Source: an uncultured Prevotella sp. (GTDB lineage Bacteria; Bacteroidota; Bacteroidia; Bacteroidales; Bacteroidaceae). Taken from it: DNA of 10,436 nucleotides. Below the pieces are notes generated by a model. That model did no database searches. It saw nothing but the letters and a program-made list of their open reading frames with translations, and had not been told where the DNA came from. The position numbers were made by a program, and so were the translations under genes. Each line of letters begins with the position of its first letter. The stretch's first letter is position 1. Shown here piece after piece: positions 1 through 6,143 of this stretch. The DNA is taken from NCBI GenBank assembly GCA_905373605.1, contig CAJPTO010000099.1:1-10436 (forward strand), in the 5' to 3' direction.

Positions 1-111
1 AATCTGCTCAGCAAAAAGCTAAAGATACAGCAAAGGCAATTTTTAGAACCAGCCTTTAACGAAATGCCGAACGTTTTCGGTTATAGTCAAAACGAAGTGG
101 TTTTGGAATGA
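1..111 (+). CDS. 3' end of an unrecognised protein (C-terminal 36 residues)
   Basis: Frame 1 is open from the first base to a TGA at 109-111 and gives a hydrophilic tail ending FGYSQNEVVLE. The start lies outside the window. The composition (mixed charged and aromatic residues, no low complexity) looks like a genuine C-terminus rather than a chance frame, but 36 residues are too few to assign a family. No hairpin followed by a T-run lies just after the stop; the first structured DNA downstream is the palindrome array that begins near 189. It could be a chance open frame, so confidence is moderate. Confidence 0.5.
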   Translation, partial: NLLSKKLKIQQRQFLEPAFNEMPNVFGYSQNEVVLE

Positions 112-188
112 AAGTCAAAAGGAATTGATTAGATAGCCTTGTTCTTACCGTTTCGTGCCGCATTCATCAATACAATGCAGCTTGTACT

Positions 189-276
189 GTGGCTACAAGG
201 CTCTTGTAGCGTGGCTACCAGATGCTTGTAGCGCGGCTACCAGATGCTTGTAGTGTGGCTACCAGATGCTTGTAGT
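189..276. repeat. 22-bp tandem array of palindromic units (4 copies)
   Basis: Four consecutive 22-bp units lie at 189-210, 211-232, 233-254 and 255-276, with partial units on both sides (TTGTA just before, GT at 277). Unit 1 contains a perfect 8-bp inverted repeat, GCTACAAG and CTTGTAGC, around a 3-nt loop GCT. Units 2 to 4 read GCTACCAG, ATG, CTTGTAG plus C or T, with one mismatch in the stem. The right arm of each unit can also pair with the left arm of the next, so alternative hairpins are possible along the array. Divergence between units is only a few substitutions. The period is about two helical turns, which would put every copy on the same DNA face. Function is unknown. Confidence 0.9.
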
Positions 277-401
277 GTACCCGTCTGCCTGTGAACGCTC
301 CACAAGTTGGTAGCAATTGCTTCATGGCTCAAAGGCTGTTGTTTTCCAAAAGCAAATTCTTATGGCTATAACTAAACAACTTGCTAGGCCGTTATCGCTT
401 T

Positions 402-449
402 AACTTGTCAACGCTTTAACTCGTCAACTTGTCAACTTATAAACTCTTT
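402..449 (+). repeat. Short octamer repeat block (AACTYGTC / AACTTATA type)
   Basis: Six octamers in strict 8-bp register: AACTTGTC, AACGCTTT, AACTCGTC, AACTTGTC, AACTTATA, AACTCTTT. The AACTYGTC units are the reverse complement of the GACRAGTT units in the large array between porX and tsaE, and AACTTATA resembles the units of the second array there. This is therefore a smaller, degenerate member of the same repeat class. Confidence 0.75.
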
Positions 450-590
450 AGAAACAAATCATTAACACCATATGTTGCAGAAAGTTGCTCATAAGCACCT
501 ACACAACAAATAAATCAATGGTTTTAACAGCTTTGTAATTCATTAAAGTTGTAAAATATATATAAAAATATTTATTTCTAGATTTATTCA

Positions 591-620
591 TTGTTTGTTT
601 TGATTTTTTGACTAACTTTG
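591..620 (+). promoter_or_regulatory. Candidate Bacteroidetes-type promoter for the T9SS cargo gene
   Basis: TAACTTTG at 613-620 matches the Bacteroidetes -7 consensus TAnnTTTG exactly. TTG at 591-593, in a run of TTTG-like triplets, lies 19 bp upstream, the expected spacing for the -33 element. The surroundings are AT-rich. Transcription would begin around 625-628 and leave a leader of about 295 nt before the ATG at 921. No better match was noticed closer to the start. The consensus is established knowledge; activity here is inferred. Confidence 0.55.
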
Positions 621-920
621 TAGCATCTTTACTAGATGACGTGATTTTAGACTTCTTAAATAGAGAATTGAACGAGCAACATCGCAAAAGCTGAAAGACA
701 TTACAAGAAAAGGATATTGTCAATCAGTGCGAGAAGCAGCGATAACATGCTGCCTACTACAGAGAAGAGTTTTAGAGAGCAGTGAACACGTGGAAAATAA
801 GCCCAAAGTGAACTCCATCAAACTCGTAAGACGAAAACGGATATACCTCGCAACGCGCCAAAACCATGAAGAACGTTTGAAGAGGATATCATGAAGACAT
901 AACTTTTAAAGGTTTCTTTT

Positions 921-3900
921 ATGAAAATGTATGTACCCCTACGGAAGCTGTCCTGCTTTCCGTCATTGCTAATCGTTGCCTTAATGGCGGTTTGGACTGG
1001 CATACCGCTATTGGCACAGAATGCAACAATCAGCCCTAAGCTTGGTAATCTCATCACGGCCTTTACCCATAACAGCCATGAAGTGGGCTTCGAGGCGGGA
1101 TATGGCTCTCTGTGGCAGCACAAACAGCTGCCCATCGCCTACTCGTGCTCTGACGAACCCACACTGACAAAGGCTGGTGTGCTGGGAAATCACTCCTGTA
1201 ACTTTCTCTATTACACCAAAAATGGAAAACAACGGCTCATACATGTTACAGGGTATAAGCCTAACTATTCGTCGATAGCACTACCCAAGGGCTATAAAAT
1301 AACAAGATACAAAATTGTTATCAAGAACGACTTAAGTCTGCCATCTGAGAAAGCTATCTTCAATGACGTGCTGCCTTCGCTGCCTTTCGCAAAAGCGAAA
1401 GATTGGACTTTCGGAGAAGTGGACAAAGAGAACATAAGGCTGCAACACGATGCGGTGGACCCTACATTCCGCAACGACGCAAAGGTGATAATCCCCAAAA
1501 GCAGCAGCAACCAAACATTCACCATCGAGCGATCGGGAGCAGACTTGGGACACATCTTGTACTTCTGTTTCGCAGGAAACACGGGAGTAAGCCGTCTTGC
1601 TGCCTTTAGTTACGAAAGCATCGAATTGTGGTTCACGGCTAACAGCAGCTTCGAGTACGAACTTACACCTAGCTTAGACCATTCTACACCTGTTAGCGTG
1701 TCGGAAAACGACATGCCGCTCGGTAAAACAGACATAGGAGAACTGAAGCCGCACCAAAAACATGGAAAAACGTTCTACAGCTACGACCAATTAGACAGCC
1801 ATGAAACAACGGCTGGCGTTTACTTATACGAGGAGGGCGGACACAACAACTTGACGTGGGACCCCACAAAGGGGCGGAAAACCATTACGGTTTGCAACAG
1901 CGACAACAAAACGTGGTACGCCCTGAAGAAAGGAACGTACTTCGTTGAAGCACCAACAACGGCTAAAGTGTCGGCTGCCACAGGCGAAAAGAAAGTGCCG
2001 GTGGGATATCGCATCGTGGGCGTAAAGGTGGATTACAAGAAAGGTGCTTATAAACCTGAGGGATTCTATTTCAAGGCCGACAAAACTGGCGTGGTACATC
2101 CTTTCTACCTTGACAAAGATGGCAAGGGCAGTAACAATAAAACTGTGTGGCACAGAACCGTTAACGATGAAGTTTATACCATCGTTAATGGAAAACCAAA
2201 ATACTTGGTGCACGACTGGGTGGACGGAAACAATCCAAAGGCTGCCGAAGCTAAGCTGTCTGACGAGAACAAACACATACAATACCAGTGGTATAACGGC
2301 TATCCTTACTTCTGGGTTGCCAATCATCGGTTCTTTCTGCGCATGAAAAAAGGCAAAACGGCTTACTTCACGAGTGGAAATGACGGGTTCCCGGCAATAA
2401 AAGTAGCCACCATCGAGCAAACAAAGCTGTCGAACCCCTTTAAAATAAAGGTGTATGGCCCAACAGGGAAAGAAGACGACGTGAAGAATAAGGAAGTGAC
2501 TGTGGGAGAGAAAACACCTAATGGGGTTATCAGGATTGATGGCTACAACAACGATGCCGTGAAAATTAAGATAGATGAGATTTCGGAAAAACCTGATCCC
2601 ACGGCCTTGGTGAACATCACGCTGATAATGGAAACACTCAACCCCTACATCAAGTCGGTAGATGTGGTGTGTCATGGCGCGTACAACACCGAGCAGGTGC
2701 GCACTTTCGAGGCAACGGACTTCAACCTCGGCGGTGAGAAGTTTGTCTATAAGGTGCCCAAAGGCTTCTCCGAACAAACAAAGCTGAAGTTCACCTTCAG
2801 GAATTTGAAGTCGGATTTTGCTGACAACACTTACCTGAACAACCCAGGCACGCACAACTCGAGATACAGCTTTGTGGCATCTGAGTATTACAACGCGGTG
2901 AACGACAACCTCTATGCCAACAAGGCCATTGTTGAAAACTACGACTACAACAAGAAAATAGCCGTGAACTTGGCGGGAAATATCGCTTTCCCCTTCAACA
3001 ATGCTGGCGACTTGTCGAACACACAAAGCACACCGACATCCGCATACTTCACCGAAAGGCCATTCACCATGAGCGCTTATACGCAGATGACGGGAGAGGT
3101 GGTGGAAGACATCAACGGACATATTACCAAGAAAAAGGAGAAAGGTAAGTTTGCTCCTGAGAACACGTTGCTGCAAGACAAGGAAACAAAGACGATGTAT
3201 CTCTACACCACTGATGAAACAAGATACAACATCGCGCCCACAACGCAAGAGCAACACAGGGCTTTTGCCTATTACCACACGGTGATAAAGCTGGAAATCA
3301 CCAACTATGAGGCCAAGGTGAAGTGGATACCGCTGTACAACAAGCCGATGTTCTATAAGGATGCGGCAAACAAACACTACATGTCTAAGCCGCTTGTGGG
3401 TGCCGAGATACAAACAACCAAGTCGGGATTTGAAGGCAACAAGCACCAGCAAGGGGCTACAAGTGAGTTTGGATACCTCACGCTCAACCAGATTGTGGAC
3501 GTGATGCAGCAATCGATTGCTAACGGAACGGACCCCAATGTGCCTAAGAGCCTTGGCGACGTGCTGTTTGTTGACAACTCAAAGCTGTTCGACATCATCC
3601 CCAAGAAACACGACCAGCAGCTGAAACCCATACTGGAAGACTTGAGAAGTAAGCTTGCCAAAAATGCGCTTATATATTTACCTTATCGGGCAGAGAAATT
3701 AGCGAGTGTGAGCCATACGGCATTACAGCGCACTGATGGCAAGGGGTTTGACGGGTATACCAACATAACGCTGACTGACAAGCTGCCGTTCTACGCGCCA
3801 TACGACATCCAGCTTAGGCCTGAACGCTACGCCACCTACACGCGAGAGGTGACAGTGCAAGGCAAAGGGCGCGTTGACTACGCCACATTGGTGCTGCCCT

Positions 3901-4688
3901 ACGGACTCTCTCTCGATGGGAATGGCATGCACAGCAATGCAGAAGGGCCGCAATCGCACTTCTATCTGGCTAAGATGAAAGACAATTCGCTCGTCTGTTC
4001 GTCGGCACCAAAGCATGAAGGAGCCGACTATGAGGTGACGGCTAAGCTAAAGACGATTACTGGCGTTAACAAAAGCGAAGCCAACATGCCTTACATCGTG
4101 CGCATTGCACCGGGATATGGCGATGGCAACATCTCGTTTGTGGCTACTGAGAAAGGGGCTCTCATAAAGAAATCTCCTGCTGCACCCGCTGGATTGGCAC
4201 AAGGATATAGCGTGCAGTGCAAGCTTAATGGACAACAGCTGCCGCTAAAGAGCTACTACACCTACGCTGGACGCGTGATAGACAAAACGGGAAACGAGAT
4301 GGTGTTCTACTTCTCGCTCAACAGATTCGTGGCTTTCAAGAACCTTAAAACCGAAAAGCTGTTCCTCTTCCCCTTCCGCTCGGTGTTCCATTTCGAAAAT
4401 CCAGGACCGCTCTTGTCTAAGGTTTTCAATTCCTTCGACATCAACTTTGATGGTGATGATGAGGGAACGCTAACCGACATTGATGCCGTTCAAGAACAGA
4501 TTGCACTAAAAGTTACTGTTGGCGCAGGGCAAATAGTAGCCGAAGCCAAAAAGGGTGTGCAGCTTAATGTCTACACGGTTTCGGGACAATGTGTAACACG
4601 AACCATGTTAAAGGCTGGCGAAACGCGAACGTTCTACCTCGCACCGGGCGTATACTTGGTGAACGGCAAGAAGATGATTGTTAACTAA
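921..4688 (+). CDS. Large secreted protein with T9SS type A sorting domain, function unknown
   Basis: This 1255-residue protein begins with a signal peptide: basic start, hydrophobic core at about 15-31, and a likely signal peptidase I cut after LLA at A32. That leaves Q33 as the new N-terminus, common in T9SS cargo. The last ~62 residues (1194-1255) resemble the type A T9SS sorting domain: QLNVYTVSGQ, then LAPGVYLVNG and terminal KKMIVN. The protein should therefore cross the outer membrane through T9SS and be anchored or released there. A D-rich stretch (DINFDGDDEG) just before the domain resembles a calcium-binding or linker segment. The body is beta-rich, with similar motifs at 121-134 (LPKGYKITRYKIVI) and 359-372 (VPVGYRIVGVKVDY) that suggest repeated modules. 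I recognise no catalytic motif. ATG 921 is chosen because it gives the full signal peptide, with AAAGG at 908-912 as a possible weak ribosome-binding site; ATG 927 is an alternative. It is probably co-transcribed with the small peptide gene 13 nt downstream. Confidence 0.88.
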   Translation: MKMYVPLRKLSCFPSLLIVALMAVWTGIPLLAQNATISPKLGNLITAFTHNSHEVGFEAGYGSLWQHKQLPIAYSCSDEPTLTKAGVLGNHSCNFLYYTKNGKQRLIHVTGYKPNYSSIALPKGYKITRYKIVIKNDLSLPSEKAIFNDVLPSLPFAKAKDWTFGEVDKENIRLQHDAVDPTFRNDAKVIIPKSSSNQTFTIERSGADLGHILYFCFAGNTGVSRLAAFSYESIELWFTANSSFEYELTPSLDHSTPVSVSENDMPLGKTDIGELKPHQKHGKTFYSYDQLDSHETTAGVYLYEEGGHNNLTWDPTKGRKTITVCNSDNKTWYALKKGTYFVEAPTTAKVSAATGEKKVPVGYRIVGVKVDYKKGAYKPEGFYFKADKTGVVHPFYLDKDGKGSNNKTVWHRTVNDEVYTIVNGKPKYLVHDWVDGNNPKAAEAKLSDENKHIQYQWYNGYPYFWVANHRFFLRMKKGKTAYFTSGNDGFPAIKVATIEQTKLSNPFKIKVYGPTGKEDDVKNKEVTVGEKTPNGVIRIDGYNNDAVKIKIDEISEKPDPTALVNITLIMETLNPYIKSVDVVCHGAYNTEQVRTFEATDFNLGGEKFVYKVPKGFSEQTKLKFTFRNLKSDFADNTYLNNPGTHNSRYSFVASEYYNAVNDNLYANKAIVENYDYNKKIAVNLAGNIAFPFNNAGDLSNTQSTPTSAYFTERPFTMSAYTQMTGEVVEDINGHITKKKEKGKFAPENTLLQDKETKTMYLYTTDETRYNIAPTTQEQHRAFAYYHTVIKLEITNYEAKVKWIPLYNKPMFYKDAANKHYMSKPLVGAEIQTTKSGFEGNKHQQGATSEFGYLTLNQIVDVMQQSIANGTDPNVPKSLGDVLFVDNSKLFDIIPKKHDQQLKPILEDLRSKLAKNALIYLPYRAEKLASVSHTALQRTDGKGFDGYTNITLTDKLPFYAPYDIQLRPERYATYTREVTVQGKGRVDYATLVLPYGLSLDGNGMHSNAEGPQSHFYLAKMKDNSLVCSSAPKHEGADYEVTAKLKTITGVNKSEANMPYIVRIAPGYGDGNISFVATEKGALIKKSPAAPAGLAQGYSVQCKLNGQQLPLKSYYTYAGRVIDKTGNEMVFYFSLNRFVAFKNLKTEKLFLFPFRSVFHFENPGPLLSKVFNSFDINFDGDDEGTLTDIDAVQEQIALKVTVGAGQIVAEAKKGVQLNVYTVSGQCVTRTMLKAGETRTFYLAPGVYLVNGKKMIVN

Positions 4689-4701
4689 ACACGATACCGA
4701 G

Positions 4702-4878
4702 ATGAGAAAAAAGAAATACATTGTGCCGCGCGTGCTGATGCTGCAGATGGCTATCAATACGCATTTGGCCGCAGGCTCGTTTCAGGCTAACGAGCCTGGA
4801 GCGAAGCAAGGCGACACTTTCGACGAGGAACTATATGTTGAAGAAGAATTTGACGATAGCATTCCTCGATTGAGGTAG
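4702..4878 (+). CDS. Small basic-to-acidic peptide (58 aa), function unknown
   Basis: The ATG at 4702 is 13 nt after the stop of the T9SS cargo gene, and the intrinsic terminator begins 5 nt after this stop, so the two genes look like one transcript. An upstream in-frame TTG at 4678 would overlap the cargo gene and is less likely. The peptide has three zones: a basic head with a Tyr-x-x-Pro motif (MRKKKYIVPR), a hydrophobic stretch (residues 11-24) ending in LAAGS, and an acidic tail with DEELYVEEEFDD at 41-52. This architecture resembles many unnamed 50-90 residue peptides in Prevotella and Bacteroides that start MKKKYxxP and have a short hydrophobic part; that comparison is from memory. The hydrophobic part is short for a membrane anchor or signal peptide. 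It could be a secreted or modified peptide precursor or a partner of the cargo; the function is unknown. Confidence 0.72.
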   Translation: MRKKKYIVPRVLMLQMAINTHLAAGSFQANEPGAKQGDTFDEELYVEEEFDDSIPRLR

Positions 4879-4882
4879 CTGC

Positions 4883-4922
4883 AAAGGCGGGTCTGCAACA
4901 GCTGTCTGCGACCCGCCTTTTT
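4883..4922 (+). terminator. Intrinsic terminator of the cargo / small peptide unit
   Basis: A perfect 11-bp inverted repeat, AAAGGCGGGTC (4883-4893) and GACCCGCCTTT (4910-4920), encloses a 16-nt loop. The T-run at 4918-4922 completes a typical rho-independent terminator. It starts just after the stop codon at 4878. The A-rich left arm gives a shorter U-tract in the opposite direction, so it may partly stop minus-strand transcripts arriving from tsaE. Confidence 0.88.
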
Positions 4923-4999
4923 GCAATTGTTGTGTTGTGTCGTAAAAAGATAGTCTGCACAAGCTGTGCTTGTGGTGCACTTCTTCCTGCCAAAGAGAT

Positions 5000-5015
5000 T
5001 TGGTTGGTTGGTTGG
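5000..5015. repeat. TTGG tetranucleotide microsatellite (4 copies)
   Basis: Four perfect TTGG units are followed by TT. Such tracts can slip, but this one lies between converging genes and not in a promoter or reading frame that I can identify. Confidence 0.8.
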
Positions 5016-5129
5016 TTAGGAGAAATACAACGCTGTGGTGCGTGAGAGGGTAGAATGGATTGGAAAACTACAGTGCGAGAACGTGGAGGGCGTTGCCTTA
5101 AAATCTAGTTCCCTTTTCGGTGAATAGGC

Positions 5130-5172
5130 GAGAACAACATGCTTTGTCGCATCAAAGTTTAGCGTTGTTCTC
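5130..5172. repeat. Inverted repeat with nested hairpins
   Basis: GAGAACAAC (5130-5138) pairs perfectly with GTTGTTCTC (5164-5172). The stem can be extended outward by GGC/GCC across a one-base bulge. Inside the loop, CTTTG and CAAAG can form a further short stem, or alternatively ATGC and GCAT. There is no T-run, so it is not a standard terminator. It may be a structured RNA segment or part of a dispersed palindromic element. Confidence 0.75.
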
Positions 5173-5223
5173 TGCCTGTCCAAGGCCGTTTGTGCCCCCT
5201 CGTTCTCCTTTCCCTCCGCGTGA

Positions 5224-5264
5224 GGAATGATAAACACCATGTTATGCAAATGTCGTATCATTCC
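5224..5264. repeat. 9-bp inverted repeat with 23-nt spacer
   Basis: GGAATGATA (5224-5232) and TATCATTCC (5256-5264) are perfect reverse complements around a 23-nt spacer. The spacing allows a hairpin, or a site for a dimeric DNA-binding protein. No adjoining T-run is present. Confidence 0.75.
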
Positions 5265-5320
5265 ACCAGCAGTGTCCTGCCAACAGTTTTGTTAGACAAT
5301 AAAATGCTTTTTTGTGCTGT

Positions 5321-5734
5321 TTAGAACGTTACTGTGCGGCTTCCGTCGGTTTGTTCTTCGATTTTTACCTTCACAACGTCGGCAGGTAAAATCTCTTCGA
5401 TGAGTTCGGGCCACTCCAAGAAGCAGAGCGAGCCGCTGTAAAAGTAGTCTTCGTAGCCCATGTCGTACACCTCTTCGAGTTTCTTTATGCGGTAGAAGTC
5501 GAAGTGGAAGATGGGTTTGGGCGAGTGTTCGCTGTGATATTCGTTTACGATGGCGAAGGTTGGCGAGGTGATAACGTCGGTTACGCCCAGCTCTTCGCAG
5601 ATGGCTTTGATGAAAGTTGTTTTCCCCGAGCCCATCTTTCCGTAGAAAGCGAATACCTTTCCCGTGCCTATATTGTCGATGAATTGTTTGGCCACGTTGT
5701 GTATCTCGGCCAATGATGTGATTGTAAGTGTCAT
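5321..5734 (-). CDS. tsaE: tRNA threonylcarbamoyladenosine (t6A) biosynthesis ATPase TsaE
   Basis: This 137-residue P-loop ATPase has the usual length and layout of TsaE (YjeE). The Walker A motif GKMGSGKTT is at residues 32-40, the family motif SPTF at 57-60, HFDFYR at 77-82, and the conserved FLEWPE at 105-110. TsaE works in the cytoplasm with TsaB and TsaD to attach the threonylcarbamoyl group to A37 of ANN-decoding tRNAs; its ATPase cycle resets the complex. All key motifs are intact. It lies downstream of porX on the same strand but is separated by 409 nt of repeat-rich DNA, so it may be transcribed from its own promoter or by read-through. I found no clear TAnnTTTG promoter in the spacer. 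The proximity of tsaE to porX is, from memory, recurrent in Bacteroidota. Confidence 0.95.
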   Translation of the reverse strand: MTLTITSLAEIHNVAKQFIDNIGTGKVFAFYGKMGSGKTTFIKAICEELGVTDVITSPTFAIVNEYHSEHSPKPIFHFDFYRIKKLEEVYDMGYEDYFYSGSLCFLEWPELIEEILPADVVKVKIEEQTDGSRTVTF

Positions 5735-5768
5735 CTTATGTTCCTATTTTTAGTTGACAAGTTTTATT

Positions 5769-5992
5769 AGTTGACGAGTTAACCAGTTGACGAGTTGACA
5801 AGTTAACCAGTTGACGAGTTAACAAGTTAACAAGCTGACCAGTTGACGAGTTGACAAGTTAACGAGTTGACGAGTTAACCAGTTGACGAGTTGACGAGTT
5901 AACCAGTTGACAAGTTGACGAGTTAACCAGTTGACAAGTTCATTAGTTGACAAGTTAATGAGCTGTTGAATTGACAAACTAACGGGTCGACA
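5769..5992. repeat. Tandem octamer array A (28 units, AGTTRACN)
   Basis: The stretch divides exactly into 28 consecutive octamers, mainly AGTTGACG, AGTTGACA and AGTTAACC, without an insertion or deletion. The last few (AGCTGTTG, AATTGACA, AACTAACG, GGTCGACA) are degenerate. Variation falls mostly at position 5 (G/A) and the last base. GTTAAC units are self-palindromic, and GTTGAC units could pair with oppositely oriented copies such as those at 402-449. The plus strand carries stops in several frames (TGA, TAA), so it is non-coding. The array sits between the porX stop and the tsaE start, about 35 nt upstream of tsaE. Confidence 0.92.
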
Positions 5993-6011
5993 ACGTTTTG
6001 TCTATGCTTCT

Positions 6012-6139
6012 CTCAACAACATATAACCTCATAAACTCAAATACTTATAAACATATAAACTCAAAACCTCATAACCTTAAAAACTCAAATACTCATAAAC
6101 ATATAACCTCATAACCTTAAAACCTCAAAATCTCAGAAG
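6012..6139. repeat. Tandem octamer array B (16 units, CTCATAAM)
   Basis: The stretch divides exactly into 16 octamers, such as CTCATAAA, CTCAAATA, CTTATAAA, CATATAAC, CTCATAAC and CTTAAAAC. A higher-order unit is visible: 6033-6080 recurs at 6081-6120 with precisely one octamer missing, which implies duplication or loss in whole octamer steps. The array ends only 4 nt from the porX stop codon. It is AT-rich and not coding. Confidence 0.88.
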
Positions 6140-6143
6140 CCTT

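Larger units (their letters stand above)
112..920. other. Long non-coding region upstream of the T9SS cargo gene
   Basis: This 809-bp stretch has no convincing gene. It contains a 22-bp palindromic tandem array (189-276), an octamer repeat block (402-449), an AT-rich segment (about 490-610) leading into a candidate promoter (591-620), and a leader of nearly 300 nt before the start at 921. Minus-strand open frames at 499-723 and 818-1135 have poor composition and no recognisable domain. On the plus strand the leader offers only very short frames: ATG 747 (12 codons) and ATGs near 866 and 891 (3-4 codons). None has a clear ribosome-binding site. Confidence 0.7.
4923..5320. other. Convergent intergenic region with structured inverted repeats
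   Basis: No convincing gene lies in these ~400 bp between the two convergent units. It contains a TTGG microsatellite (5000-5015), a long hairpin (5130-5172) and a second inverted repeat (5224-5264). A minus-strand open frame of 81 codons (5016-5261) covers all three, but it has no clear ribosome-binding site and its sequence follows the hairpin arms. I regard it as spurious or part of a dispersed repeat. No clean intrinsic terminator for tsaE was found on the minus strand. Confidence 0.6.
5735..6143. other. porX-tsaE spacer, mostly tandem octamer repeats
   Basis: Of these 409 bp, about 350 belong to two octamer arrays (5769-5992 and 6012-6139). The remainder is a short tsaE-proximal segment, which includes one isolated AGTTGACA unit at 5752-5759, and a 19-bp junction between the arrays. 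No coding frame is supported and no standard terminator is seen after porX. Confidence 0.8.

Noticed and set aside
189..276. CRISPR array
   Set aside because: The units are directly adjacent with no unique spacers, so this is a plain tandem repeat.
499..723. Minus-strand 74-codon frame in the upstream region
   Set aside because: It runs across the candidate promoter and the AT-rich segment, has low-complexity Ser/Lys/Phe composition and no ribosome-binding site.
1824..3512. A 562-codon open frame antisense to the T9SS cargo gene
   Set aside because: The sense frame has a signal peptide and T9SS sorting domain and clearly codes. The antisense product is rich in Val, His, Arg and Cys, poor in Lys, and shows no domain, as expected for a shadow frame.
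5281..5330. Intrinsic terminator for tsaE on the minus strand
   Set aside because: Only a 5-bp AACAG/CTGTT pairing with a long AT-rich loop is present and no U-tract follows the stem, so the evidence is too weak.
5769..6139. CRISPR array or repeat-protein coding region
   Set aside because: The 8-bp units are contiguous without spacers, and plus-strand stops (TGA, TAA) recur in several frames.
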